Source: Nostoc sp. UCD121
Lineage (GTDB): Bacteria > Cyanobacteriota > Cyanobacteriia > Cyanobacteriales > Nostocaceae
DNA length: 45,428 nt
NCBI RefSeq assembly: GCF_014222285.1
Contig: NZ_JACKZS010000037.1
Location: 1 to 45,428 of the forward strand
Direction of reading: 5' to 3'
Shown piece after piece: positions 34,610 to 42,494 of the stretch (its first letter is position 1; every line of letters starts with the position of its first letter). A model generated the notes under the pieces. It saw only the letters and a list, made by a program, of their open reading frames with translations, was not told where the DNA came from and made no database searches. A program made the translations under genes and the position numbers.

Positions 34610-35995
34610 ATGATAACTAGCTTCTCTTGGACTAAACAGTGGTATCCAATAACTCCCGTCAGCTATCTGGAACCCTCTTATCCGACCCCTATCACTTTGC
34701 TTGGAAAAAAACTGGTAATCTGGAGAGACAAACATCAAAATTGGGTAGCAATGGATGATATTTGCCCCCATAAATTGGCGCAGTTATCTTTAGGAAGTAT
34801 CAATGAAAATGGAAACCTAATGTGTCGTCATCATGGTTGGTGTTTTGATGAGGCAGGAAAATGTACAAATATTCCGATGTTGAGTGACGAAAAGGCTTTA
34901 AAATCTGCTTGTAATAGTGAGCGATCGCAAGTACCAACATACCCGACTCAAGTGCTACAAGGATTACTATGGATCTGGGCAGATGATAGTCCTACTGCCT
35001 TTGAAGATAGCACTACCAAGCAACCTGCCCTGATGCCAGAATCTCAACTTGATAGCTCGTTGACCGATTGGTTTATGTCAGAAGTTCCTGTTGGTTACAC
35101 TGTCTCTGTTGAAAGTAGTTTTGATCCTTCTCACGCTCAATTTTTGCATAAAGGAATTGCTGGATTTTCTCCAGAAAGAGCTATCCCCATACAACATTTT
35201 GAACTATTTGGAGAAATGTCTGCTGAAGATGGTTTTACTTTAAAGCATTCTGGTTACAATATTTTTAACAAAGATATGGATGCGACTAGGAAGTTCACTC
35301 CACCCTGTTCTAATACAACAAGCTATAAATATTCTAACGGTAAATCTGCTTTATTTCAGTTGTATTTTGTGCCCACCAAATCAGGTTATTGTAAACAAAT
35401 TGGTAAGTTTATTGCTGATACCCCTCCACAAAAAGGTAATTTCTGGTTTGAGCTTCTGCCCAAATATTTGCAAACTGGTTTAAAACATTCATCTAGCTAT
35501 AAGTTGAGTAACCAAGATTTATCAATGATGCACTCCCAAGCTGTTAATGAATCTGTGGTGAATAAAACTTGGCAAAAGTTATATTTTATGCCTTCAGTAG
35601 CTGACGTTGGCATTGTTACTTTTCGGAAATGGTTAGATGAATTTGGCGGTGGTAAACCTGCATTGCAGGGAGTAGTAGAAGCACCTTTTCAAGAATTAAG
35701 TGATGAGCAATTATACGATATCTGGCACAGACATACAAAGCATTGCCCTAGTTGTCGACAATCTCTAATTTTGATAGATAAAGTCAAAAGTTTTTGTCAA
35801 AATTTGACTCTAGGATTGACGATTTTAGCATTGTTACTAATTGTAATTAATCTACCTATAAACATAGTCATCACACCAGTATTACTTGGCATACTAAGTT
35901 TAATTTGTAGCTATAAATTAGATTCAATTCGAGAACGCTTTCTCAGCAGCATTCCCAAAAAAGGTTTACCCGTGCTTGAATTATATGAAAATTAA
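34610..35995 (+). CDS. Rieske oxygenase of the PaO/Tic55 (pheophorbide a oxygenase-like) family
   Basis: About 461 residues from the ATG at 34610 (a TTG at 34589 in the same frame is less likely). The Rieske [2Fe-2S] site is C-P-H-x15-17-C-R-H-H (DDICPHKLAQL and MCRHHGWCFD). The mononuclear iron site is FDPSHAQFLHKG near 165-180. A CxxC (HTKHCPSCRQS) stands before two C-terminal membrane helices (about 400-440), the layout of the chloroplast PaO/Tic55/PTC52 group and their cyanobacterial relatives. Such enzymes oxygenate tetrapyrroles or related ring compounds with ferredoxin as electron donor. The actual substrate is unknown. Probably thylakoid or plasma-membrane anchored. Confidence 0.9.
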   Translation: MITSFSWTKQWYPITPVSYLEPSYPTPITLLGKKLVIWRDKHQNWVAMDDICPHKLAQLSLGSINENGNLMCRHHGWCFDEAGKCTNIPMLSDEKALKSACNSERSQVPTYPTQVLQGLLWIWADDSPTAFEDSTTKQPALMPESQLDSSLTDWFMSEVPVGYTVSVESSFDPSHAQFLHKGIAGFSPERAIPIQHFELFGEMSAEDGFTLKHSGYNIFNKDMDATRKFTPPCSNTTSYKYSNGKSALFQLYFVPTKSGYCKQIGKFIADTPPQKGNFWFELLPKYLQTGLKHSSSYKLSNQDLSMMHSQAVNESVVNKTWQKLYFMPSVADVGIVTFRKWLDEFGGGKPALQGVVEAPFQELSDEQLYDIWHRHTKHCPSCRQSLILIDKVKSFCQNLTLGLTILALLLIVINLPINIVITPVLLGILSLICSYKLDSIRERFLSSIPKKGLPVLELYEN

Positions 35996-36086
35996 CATCA
36001 GAAGTTTGTAGTGGACAATTTAGCCCTCATCATCAACTTTCATGCCTTAGCCCATAACTTTTACCCAACAAAGTGCTTTACTTCCC

Positions 36087-36452
36087 TTAATTGGATGAAG
36101 TAGAACTAAGTTGTCGAAGAAACTCAATATTCAAATCTAACTTTTCTCCTAACCAGAGAGAATAAACCGCGTGGTCTGAGACAGCATCGCCTGTCTCAGG
36201 GTGGACGAGAATATCTAATCCCTCACGATTAAGCATTAACCAAGGAACGACTTTATCAAACTGATTTGGTAAGAAAGCAACTTGATACATCCCTTTTGGG
36301 TGGGGCCCAATAGGCTTGTCAAACCAGCGTCCGAGTTGAACCTCAAATCTACCGCCCAATCCTTCACGTACACGCGCAGCGACATCCCGACTCGCAGCAT
36401 CGAAGTAAACATGAGCATGAAAACCAGCGATCTCAATGGTATCTTCTTTCAT
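36087..36452 (-). CDS. DOPA 4,5-dioxygenase-family protein
   Basis: About 121 residues from the ATG at 36452. The frame is open to 36548, but the extra N-terminus (CRRHRFFSEKEK) is translated from a GC-rich spacer repeat, so the shorter start fits the family. Conserved landmarks are GFHAHVYFDAASRD (first His pair), PHPKGMYQVAF, LDILVHPETGD and DHAVYSLWLGE. The family opens catechol rings at the extradiol position; bacterial members are small and poorly studied. The gene is alone, convergent with the Rieske gene. Confidence 0.88.
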   Translation of the reverse strand: MKEDTIEIAGFHAHVYFDAASRDVAARVREGLGGRFEVQLGRWFDKPIGPHPKGMYQVAFLPNQFDKVVPWLMLNREGLDILVHPETGDAVSDHAVYSLWLGEKLDLNIEFLRQLSSTSSN

Positions 36453-36799
36453 AGATCCACTTTTTGCTCTCAACTCTAATTTTGGGTAGAGGACTTTTTC
36501 TTTTTCACTGAAAAAGCGATGTCTACGACAAGCTACGCCTACGCTCAATTTTAGCCTAATACCGTGCAGTTAAGGATAGTCTGTAGCGATTTAACTCTAT
36601 AGAGGCCATTAATTGAGGTAATTGGGTAGTTGAGAATAAACCAAATTCTGAATTTGGCTGGCTAGGATTTATGTAATATTAGTAGTCTATCAAGTTTAAA
36701 TTGATGGTAAGCAAGTTCGTAGTAAGGGCTTTAGTCCTTCTCTTCTAAACCCTAAAATCCTTACTACAAACCCTCAAAAGTAGTTTGACAAAGTAGTAA

Positions 36800-37339
36800 T
36801 TAGTTCACGCTTAAAGTACTTATAGTTTCTTTGACAACTTCATCTTTTTTAACAGCAGATGAAAGATGCACAACATGAACCGAACAAGAAGCATGGTGAA
36901 GAACGTAGTTACTCACACTACCGAGAAATAGTTCCATTAGTCCAGAATGACCCCGCCGCCCCATAATAATTAGGTCAGCGCCATAACTATGGGCTAAGTC
37001 ACAAATAATTCTGCCAGGATTACCAACATTTTGTGTAAATTCTGTAGTGACACCTGCTGTATTAGCTTGGGCACAGAAAGATTGCAACATTTGGATTCCC
37101 AAATTTTTAAAGGTATCCCACTGCTTTTGGTATAACTCAAAGCTTTGACTAGTCAATCCTGGATAGTAGTCAAAACTAGACATCATAGGTAGGTAAGGGC
37201 TACCCTCTTCTTCTGGAGATAGGACATGGACTAACATTAAGCTAGCTTGTGTTAACTTTGCTAAACTCAATGCTTCTTCAAAAACTTGTTGCCCTATTTC
37301 CGAACGATCTAATGCAACTAAAATCTTTTTAAACATCAT
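36800..37339 (-). CDS. Universal stress protein (UspA family)
   Basis: 179 residues. The N-terminus MMFKKILVALDRSEIGQQVF and the ATP-binding end GADLIIMGRRGHSGLMELFLGSVSNYVL (G-2x-G-9x-G-(S/T)) show an ATP-binding type Usp. An insertion around residues 45-75 (SPEEEGSPYLPMM...YYPGL) is typical for cyanobacterial members. An unusually good Shine-Dalgarno AGGAGG lies 6 nt before the first of two adjacent ATGs (37339 and 37336). Cytosolic; likely involved in stress or growth-arrest survival. It is transcribed divergently from the TIR-NACHT operon, sharing a 338-bp spacer. Confidence 0.93.
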   Translation of the reverse strand: MMFKKILVALDRSEIGQQVFEEALSLAKLTQASLMLVHVLSPEEEGSPYLPMMSSFDYYPGLTSQSFELYQKQWDTFKNLGIQMLQSFCAQANTAGVTTEFTQNVGNPGRIICDLAHSYGADLIIMGRRGHSGLMELFLGSVSNYVLHHASCSVHVVHLSSAVKKDEVVKETISTLSVN

Positions 37340-37633
37340 AATAGACCTCCTAGTTCATTGGTAATTGGTCTTTACTGTTTCAGATTTACAAATGCTGGAT
37401 TGTCAAAAATGACTCATCCCTCAACTATGTTTAGCGATTTTTGAATTTAAATATTCTTAAAGGTTTTCGCCCCGTATTTATATATATAGCAAAACAATTT
37501 GAGGAACTTGTGAGGAAAGCAAGCAAGTATCTTTGATTAACAGTGAGCATCCCGTTTTGGAAGATACATCTTTCTTTGGAATGCTTTAATATTTTGTTTA
37601 TTTGACTAGATTTGAGTTTTTAAATTAACCAAG

Positions 37634-37653
37634 TATACTTAAAATTAAGTATA
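37634..37653. promoter_or_regulatory. Inverted repeat upstream of the TIR-NACHT operon
   Basis: TATACTTAA, a 2-nt centre, then TTAAGTATA, ending 24 nt before the ATG at 37678. A 20-bp dyad at this place is a candidate operator for a repressor of the operon. The rest of spacer 37340-37677 is AT-rich without other recognisable elements. Confidence 0.5.
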
Positions 37654-37677
37654 AATTAAAGATTAACTTACTATATT

Positions 37678-38061
37678 ATGGCTAACGTTTTTATAAGCTA
37701 TCGACAAATTGATACTGAGCCAGCTGAAAAACTAGCTTCAGAAGTAGCTAGTGCTGGGCATCAAGTGTGGTTTGCTGAATGGAAAATCGATGTTGGTGAT
37801 TCCATTGTTGAGCGCGTCAATGAAGGGCTGGAAGGACTAAGTTATTTAGTATTGTGTTACTCTTCATCTGACCTGTCCCCGTGGGTAAATCGTGAATGGA
37901 TGTCGATTTTAGCACGGCAACTGAGTGGACACGGAGTTAAAGTTTTACCAGTTTTGCTGACCGGAGGCAAACCACCTGCCATATTAGCTGATATCAAGTA
38001 TGCTGACTTAATTGAAGACTGGTCTAAAGGTGTATCTGATTTGCTAAGGGCTGTCAAATGA
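37678..38061 (+). CDS. Stand-alone TIR-domain protein
   Basis: 127 residues, almost entirely a TIR domain (TIR_2 type): VFISYR (4-9), AGHQVWFAEWKIDVGDSI (26-43), the conserved Y-x-V-L-C-Y-S-x-x-D-L-S strand (56-67) and PWVNREW with Glu73 at the position of the catalytic Glu of NAD-cleaving TIR enzymes. NADase activity or production of a cyclic-ADP-ribose-type signal is therefore plausible. No signal peptide. No Shine-Dalgarno is obvious; the ATG is leader-proximal to an AT-rich promoter region. The stop overlaps the ATG of the NACHT gene by 4 nt, so the two proteins are made together. Confidence 0.9.
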   Translation: MANVFISYRQIDTEPAEKLASEVASAGHQVWFAEWKIDVGDSIVERVNEGLEGLSYLVLCYSSSDLSPWVNREWMSILARQLSGHGVKVLPVLLTGGKPPAILADIKYADLIEDWSKGVSDLLRAVK

Positions 38062-41000
38062 AAAAAATACTTCAGCAGGTTCTTATAGCCCATGCAAAGG
38101 GAGAAGAGGAGTTTGCCGAAAAATTAGGGAAACCGATTCGAGAAGCTGGCTATGAAGTAGCTCATCGGGGAACGGTAATGGTAGGAGAATCTTTCGTTGA
38201 AGAAGCTTCTAAGGCTTTGAGTAGTGGTAGTCCGGTGGTACTTTGTGGAACTATCAAAGCATTGGGAACAAAATGGGCACGTCAGATTGTTAACGCTGCA
38301 AGAAATAACTATCGAGTACGAATCTTTTGCGTACAAATGGATGAAGAAGCTGACGTAGAGACAGTGGCATTTGATGAATGCATTGCTCAATATTGGCAAG
38401 ATCCTACAAAAGCACAACATGATTTAATTACTGCTCTGAAGAAATATTATCCTTTGCAAGTACCTTCCGATTATGTAAAGGGGGGAAATGACGCAGAACA
38501 GCGTTATCGGGAACTGGTTTTGGAGTCCTGCGACATTATAGACTTAGCTAACTTACCAGAGTTTGATCGCCATATTGCCACCCAGAAACTGTTACTGCGT
38601 CAGCTTTACGTAGCACTCCGCGTCCAAGTAGAAATTGTCTCCAATGCTGAAGTTGAGGAAGTGGAATTAGCGGCAATTGAAAAGCGCCGCATTGCTATGC
38701 AGCGTAGGAGAGCAGGCTGGAGTAGTGAAGAAAAAGACGAAAGGGAAGATAGAGGTAAGCGGGTTCCTGTTGGAGAACGACTGGCTAAGGCTAAACGATT
38801 AGTTGTGCTGGGAGATCCAGGGGCAGGAAAGACTACTATGATTCGTTGGATTACCACAGCCTACTTGCTGCGGCTCGAAAAAGATCCAGACTGGAAAGAT
38901 TTGCCTGATGTATCTACACTTCCTGATGAGGATTGGCTACCAATTATTATCCGTTGTCGAGATTTGAAAAATGTCAGCCCTATTCGTTCATTAGACGATA
39001 TTCTGCATTACATCTTGCGTAAGGACGAGATGAGCGAGCCTGAATGCACTGCTCTGCGTGGCATTTTAATACAAAAACTTAAACAAGGTACAGCACTGTT
39101 ACTTATAGACGGCTTGGATGAGATCACAGATTCTCTTTTACGAGCTGAATTCTGCCAACAGATTGAAAAAATTTGTGACGCATATAAACAAGCCCCCATA
39201 ATCGTTACCTCCCGCATTGTTGGCTATCGGGAAATGAAATACCGCATAGGGCGGCAGTTTGAGCATGTTACAGTAGCTGAACTGATAAAAAAAGATAAAG
39301 ATGATTTTGCTCATCGCTGGTGTGATATTACCGAATTACCAGAGCGAAAAAAGAAGGCAGAAACAGAATTGATTCAAGACATTCACAGTGCTGAACGCAT
39401 TGAACGTCTTACTGGTAATCCAATGCTGCTTACTACAATGGCGTTGGTTAAGCGTAAAGTTGGTAAACTGCCGACTCGCCGACATAAGTTGTATGCACAA
39501 GCAGTAGATGTACTACTTAACTGGCGCTCTGAAGTAGACAAACCTATAGATGATGATGAAGCACTACCGCAATTAGAGTATATTGCCTATGCCATGTGTC
39601 ATAGAGGAGTACAGCAACTTCGGAAAGATGAAGTGATAGAGTTATTTGAAAAGTTCCGAGAAGAATATCCCAATCTTCATGAGGTAAAAAAGCACACACC
39701 TAAAGAATTTCTGAGTTTATTGGAACATCGCACAGGCATTTTAGTAGAAGCGGGTGTTATTCCACATAATGGCAGAGACATTCCTGTATTTGAATTTCGT
39801 CACCTCACATTTCAAGAATACTTGGCAGGATTGGCACTTGTGCAAGGTCATTTCCCTAACCGCGATCGCTCTCTCAACCTTGCTGATTATGTAGCCCCAC
39901 TTGCTGCCCAAATTAATGAAGTGCAATCTGATCATCCTGTTGTTTTTCGCAGTCAGCAAGAAGTAGTGGTAACTGAAAACTGGCGAGAGGCACTACGTCT
40001 TTGTGTAGCCTCCTGCAATGATGATGATGTGGACGATGTTTTGCAAGCTATCCTCAAACCAATTGAAACAGAAGATGCTCAGATTACGGCTCGTCCCCGT
40101 GCAGTACTGGCGGCTCTGTGTTTAGCTGATGAGCCTAATGCCAGTGAACAAATGGCAATGGAAATATTGCAAGAGTTTGTTAGGAATGTTGGTGAGCGTG
40201 ATGGCAATACACCGTTTTCGGGAACTAGTGTAGATACTGCTGCTATAGAATTGGCTGAATCTCAGTGGGCAGAAATACTATGTTCGATCCTTCTTCAAGA
40301 ATTTCAACGAAGAGAAGCAAAAGTTCGTGGTGGTTGTGGTGGTCTTTTGGGAATGATTACTACAGCATCAATGTCAAACGAACTGGAAACTTTTCATAAA
40401 TGTTATTTGGAACAAGCATCTCGTCTTAAGTTAAGCCAAGAGGAGTCAATAAAGGCAGCTCTCATCATTGAGAAAATACTTTGGAAGCGAATTATACTTT
40501 TCCCAGTTGATCAAATATTTTTTGATAATATGCCTGAAATAATAGATACTTTGCTAGAAATGCTTACGGGCAGCCCCCCCACTTCCCATGCCGCAGCCGG
40601 AGTACTCCGATTGTTCAATGTTAATTTTCATCCTAGAATAAAGCGTTGGCAACCATCAATAAAAGAGAAGGAGCAGTTAATCTCTTTTATCAGTAATCTA
40701 ACATCTGACACACAAGCGTTGGCTCTAATATGCAGAATTCTAGGTAACGAACGTGAAAAGCAGGCAGTTGAACCCCTGATTGCCAAGCTCAATGATGCCG
40801 ATAGCAATGTGCGGCAAGCAGTAGCATCGGCATTGGAAGAGATTAAGGATGCACAAGCACTTAAACCTCTAATTGCCAAGCTCAATGATTCCGATAGTGA
40901 TGTACGGCAAGCAGTAGCATCGGCATTGGGAGGAATTAAAAATGGACGAGCAGTTGAACCTTTGATTGCCAAGCTCAATGATGCCGATAGTGATGTGCAG

Positions 41001-41888
41001 CAAGCAGTAGCATCGGCATTGGGAAGAATTAAAAATGGACGAGCAGTTGAACCTTTAATTGCCAAGCTCAATGATTCCGATAGTGGTGTACGGCAGGCAG
41101 TAGCATCGGCACTAGGAGAGATTAAGGATGCACGAGCAGTTGAACCCCTAATTGCCAAGCTCAATGATGCCAATAGCGATGTGCGGCAAACAGTAGCAAG
41201 GGCTTTGGGAGCAATTAAAAATGGACGAGCAATTGAACCGTTGATTGCCAAACTCAATGATTCCAATAACTTTGTGCGGCAAGCAGTCGCAGGGGCATTG
41301 GGAAGAATTAAAAATACACGAGCAGTTCAACCCCTGATTGCCAAGCTCAATGATGCCGATAGCGATGTGCAGCGAGCAGTAGCATCGGCATTGGGAGAGA
41401 TTAAAGATGCACGAGCAGTTGAACCGTTGATTGCCAAGCTAAATCATGTCGATAGCGATGTGCAGCAGGCAGTAGCAGGGGCACTAGGAAAGATTAATGA
41501 TCCACGAGTGCTTGAACCCTTGATTGCCAAGCTCAATAATGCTGATAGCGAGGTGCAGCAAGCAGTAGAGGCAGCACTAGTACAACTTGGAGATACTCAG
41601 ACTATACAAAAGTTACTAAACAGGTTGTCATCTGAGAATCAAAATACGAGGGTAATAACACTCAGAGCATTATCTTGGATTTGTCAAGATAAAATAGATC
41701 GCGAGCTGCTTTCTAGGGATGTTGATGCTTTTAACCCCTTTCTAGATCCCCAAGAAGAAATTAATGAAGAACGAGTTAATTATGCTGCTGCTCAATTAGA
41801 TATATCAATCGAAGAAGTGCGTATGCGTTACCAAAAACTTGCCCAGCAATTTGGTCTAAGATTAAACTTTACTACAGATGCTTCATGA
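38058..41888 (+). CDS. NLR-like protein: TIR-like domain, NACHT ATPase, nine HEAT repeats
   Basis: 1276 residues. The N-terminus (about 5-135) is a second TIR-like domain (LIAHAKGEEEFAEKL, EAGYEVAHRGTVMVGESFVE, SPVVLCGTIKALGTKWARQI), but Gln76 stands where the partner has its catalytic Glu. A helical linker (about 150-245) leads to a NACHT-type STAND ATPase with Walker A GDPGAGKTT (252-260), Walker B LLLIDGLDEI (about 346-355) and VTSRIVGY sensor. A winged-helix and helical region follows (about 440-900), with HLTFQEYLAG typical of NACHT proteins. Nine 31-residue PBS-lyase/HEAT repeats (about 902-1180, consensus AVEPLIAKLNDADSDVRQAV) and a 90-residue helical tail end the protein. This is a bacterial NLR architecture: repeats sense, NACHT oligomerises, and TIR signals or acts. 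Confidence 0.9.
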   Translation: MKKILQQVLIAHAKGEEEFAEKLGKPIREAGYEVAHRGTVMVGESFVEEASKALSSGSPVVLCGTIKALGTKWARQIVNAARNNYRVRIFCVQMDEEADVETVAFDECIAQYWQDPTKAQHDLITALKKYYPLQVPSDYVKGGNDAEQRYRELVLESCDIIDLANLPEFDRHIATQKLLLRQLYVALRVQVEIVSNAEVEEVELAAIEKRRIAMQRRRAGWSSEEKDEREDRGKRVPVGERLAKAKRLVVLGDPGAGKTTMIRWITTAYLLRLEKDPDWKDLPDVSTLPDEDWLPIIIRCRDLKNVSPIRSLDDILHYILRKDEMSEPECTALRGILIQKLKQGTALLLIDGLDEITDSLLRAEFCQQIEKICDAYKQAPIIVTSRIVGYREMKYRIGRQFEHVTVAELIKKDKDDFAHRWCDITELPERKKKAETELIQDIHSAERIERLTGNPMLLTTMALVKRKVGKLPTRRHKLYAQAVDVLLNWRSEVDKPIDDDEALPQLEYIAYAMCHRGVQQLRKDEVIELFEKFREEYPNLHEVKKHTPKEFLSLLEHRTGILVEAGVIPHNGRDIPVFEFRHLTFQEYLAGLALVQGHFPNRDRSLNLADYVAPLAAQINEVQSDHPVVFRSQQEVVVTENWREALRLCVASCNDDDVDDVLQAILKPIETEDAQITARPRAVLAALCLADEPNASEQMAMEILQEFVRNVGERDGNTPFSGTSVDTAAIELAESQWAEILCSILLQEFQRREAKVRGGCGGLLGMITTASMSNELETFHKCYLEQASRLKLSQEESIKAALIIEKILWKRIILFPVDQIFFDNMPEIIDTLLEMLTGSPPTSHAAAGVLRLFNVNFHPRIKRWQPSIKEKEQLISFISNLTSDTQALALICRILGNEREKQAVEPLIAKLNDADSNVRQAVASALEEIKDAQALKPLIAKLNDSDSDVRQAVASALGGIKNGRAVEPLIAKLNDADSDVQQAVASALGRIKNGRAVEPLIAKLNDSDSGVRQAVASALGEIKDARAVEPLIAKLNDANSDVRQTVARALGAIKNGRAIEPLIAKLNDSNNFVRQAVAGALGRIKNTRAVQPLIAKLNDADSDVQRAVASALGEIKDARAVEPLIAKLNHVDSDVQQAVAGALGKINDPRVLEPLIAKLNNADSEVQQAVEAALVQLGDTQTIQKLLNRLSSENQNTRVITLRALSWICQDKIDRELLSRDVDAFNPFLDPQEEINEERVNYAAAQLDISIEEVRMRYQKLAQQFGLRLNFTTDAS
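40761..41597 (+). repeat. Nine 93-bp tandem repeats encoding HEAT units
   Basis: Each unit carries near-identical DNA around GATTGCCAAGCTCAATGATG; differences fall mostly at codons for the variable residues between helices (NDADSD / NDSDSG / NHVDSD and KDAR / KNGR / KNTR). High DNA identity indicates recent duplication or gene conversion. Confidence 0.9.
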
Positions 41889-41932
41889 GATTACTAAATG
41901 TCATAGCGTAACTTAAAATTACTTAAATTTAT

Positions 41933-42172
41933 TTAACTTAAAAGACTTTCTACTTCCTCATCAGTAAAACCAAATTGCCTAAAAATACGCAAAACATAAC
42001 CAGGAGACATTTCTCTTACACCCATATCTATAGGAACTACTCTCCTTTTACCATCAACTTCACGAGTATATAAACAATGGTCGCCTTTTCCTTCTCTATG
42101 AAATGTGCAACCTGCTTGTTCTAAAAGCTTAATTAACTGTTTTGGTTTCAGGGAAGGTATATTTTTAGGCAT
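41933..42172 (-). CDS. hicA: HicA-family toxin (mRNA interferase)
   Basis: 79 residues with the HicA/YcfA double-stranded-RNA-binding-like fold: LKPKQLIKLLEQAGCTFHRE (7-26), the catalytic His in GKGDHCLY (about 29-36), and RVVPIDMGVREMSPGYVLRI (44-63). HicA toxins cleave mRNA and are neutralised by HicB. It lies downstream of hicB and overlaps it by 8 nt, the 'antitoxin first' order common for cyanobacterial pairs. GGAAGG before the ATG. Complete and likely functional. Confidence 0.92.
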   Translation of the reverse strand: MPKNIPSLKPKQLIKLLEQAGCTFHREGKGDHCLYTREVDGKRRVVPIDMGVREMSPGYVLRIFRQFGFTDEEVESLLS

Positions 42173-42431
42173 AAACCTTCCTTAATTCATATATCTCTGA
42201 ATCTTGTTCTTTTTCTTCAACCAATAAAAATTCATGTAATTCATCTATTGAAACGGGAGATTTATAAATATTACTTTCAGACTCATAAACAATTTCAAAA
42301 GATTCAATAGCCTCTTTTAGCTTGCTAATAGCATCTTCTTGAATACTGCCCTGTCCTACAATTCCATTTTCTAAACACAAAGCAACCCAATAACCAGCGC
42401 TTTGCTTGAGTACTACTGTGTAAAATTCCAT
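42165..42431 (-). CDS. hicB: HicB-family antitoxin
   Basis: 88 residues. The N-terminal half has the HicB RNase-H-like partial fold (FYTVVLKQSAGYWVALCLEN, GIVGQGSIQEDAISKLKEAI). The C-terminal part (about 55-88) is short and acidic, without a recognisable HTH or ribbon-helix-helix DNA-binding domain, so autoregulation by HicB itself is doubtful. AGGTGA lies 7 nt before the ATG. Forms a pair with the toxin gene downstream. Confidence 0.9.
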   Translation of the reverse strand: MEFYTVVLKQSAGYWVALCLENGIVGQGSIQEDAISKLKEAIESFEIVYESESNIYKSPVSIDELHEFLLVEEKEQDSEIYELRKVYA

Positions 42432-42461
42432 TGATATTCACCTATTGAAATTGTGGAGTGA

Positions 42462-42478
42462 GGTGGGCAATACCCACC
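42462..42478. repeat. Short hairpin between acnB and hicB
   Basis: GGTGGG (42462-42467) pairs with CCCACC (42473-42478) around a 5-nt loop in the 63-bp gap downstream of acnB. It is a common cyanobacterial spacer hairpin that may limit read-through from acnB into hicBA; no U-run follows. Confidence 0.55.
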
Positions 42479-42494
42479 CTACTTTAATTATCTA

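Noticed and set aside
36453..36548. N-terminal extension of the DOPA-dioxygenase-like gene
   Set aside because: Those 32 codons read through a GC-rich spacer repeat, and the ATG at 36452 matches the family start.
40628..41266. 212-residue minus-strand open frame opposite the HEAT repeats
   Set aside because: It is the antisense of nine periodic repeats; its own periodic, low-complexity protein is a by-product of that periodicity.
40761..41597. Regular 93-bp repeats considered as a CRISPR or satellite array
   Set aside because: The period is 31 codons in frame with the NACHT gene, with no unique spacers between short repeats; they encode HEAT units.
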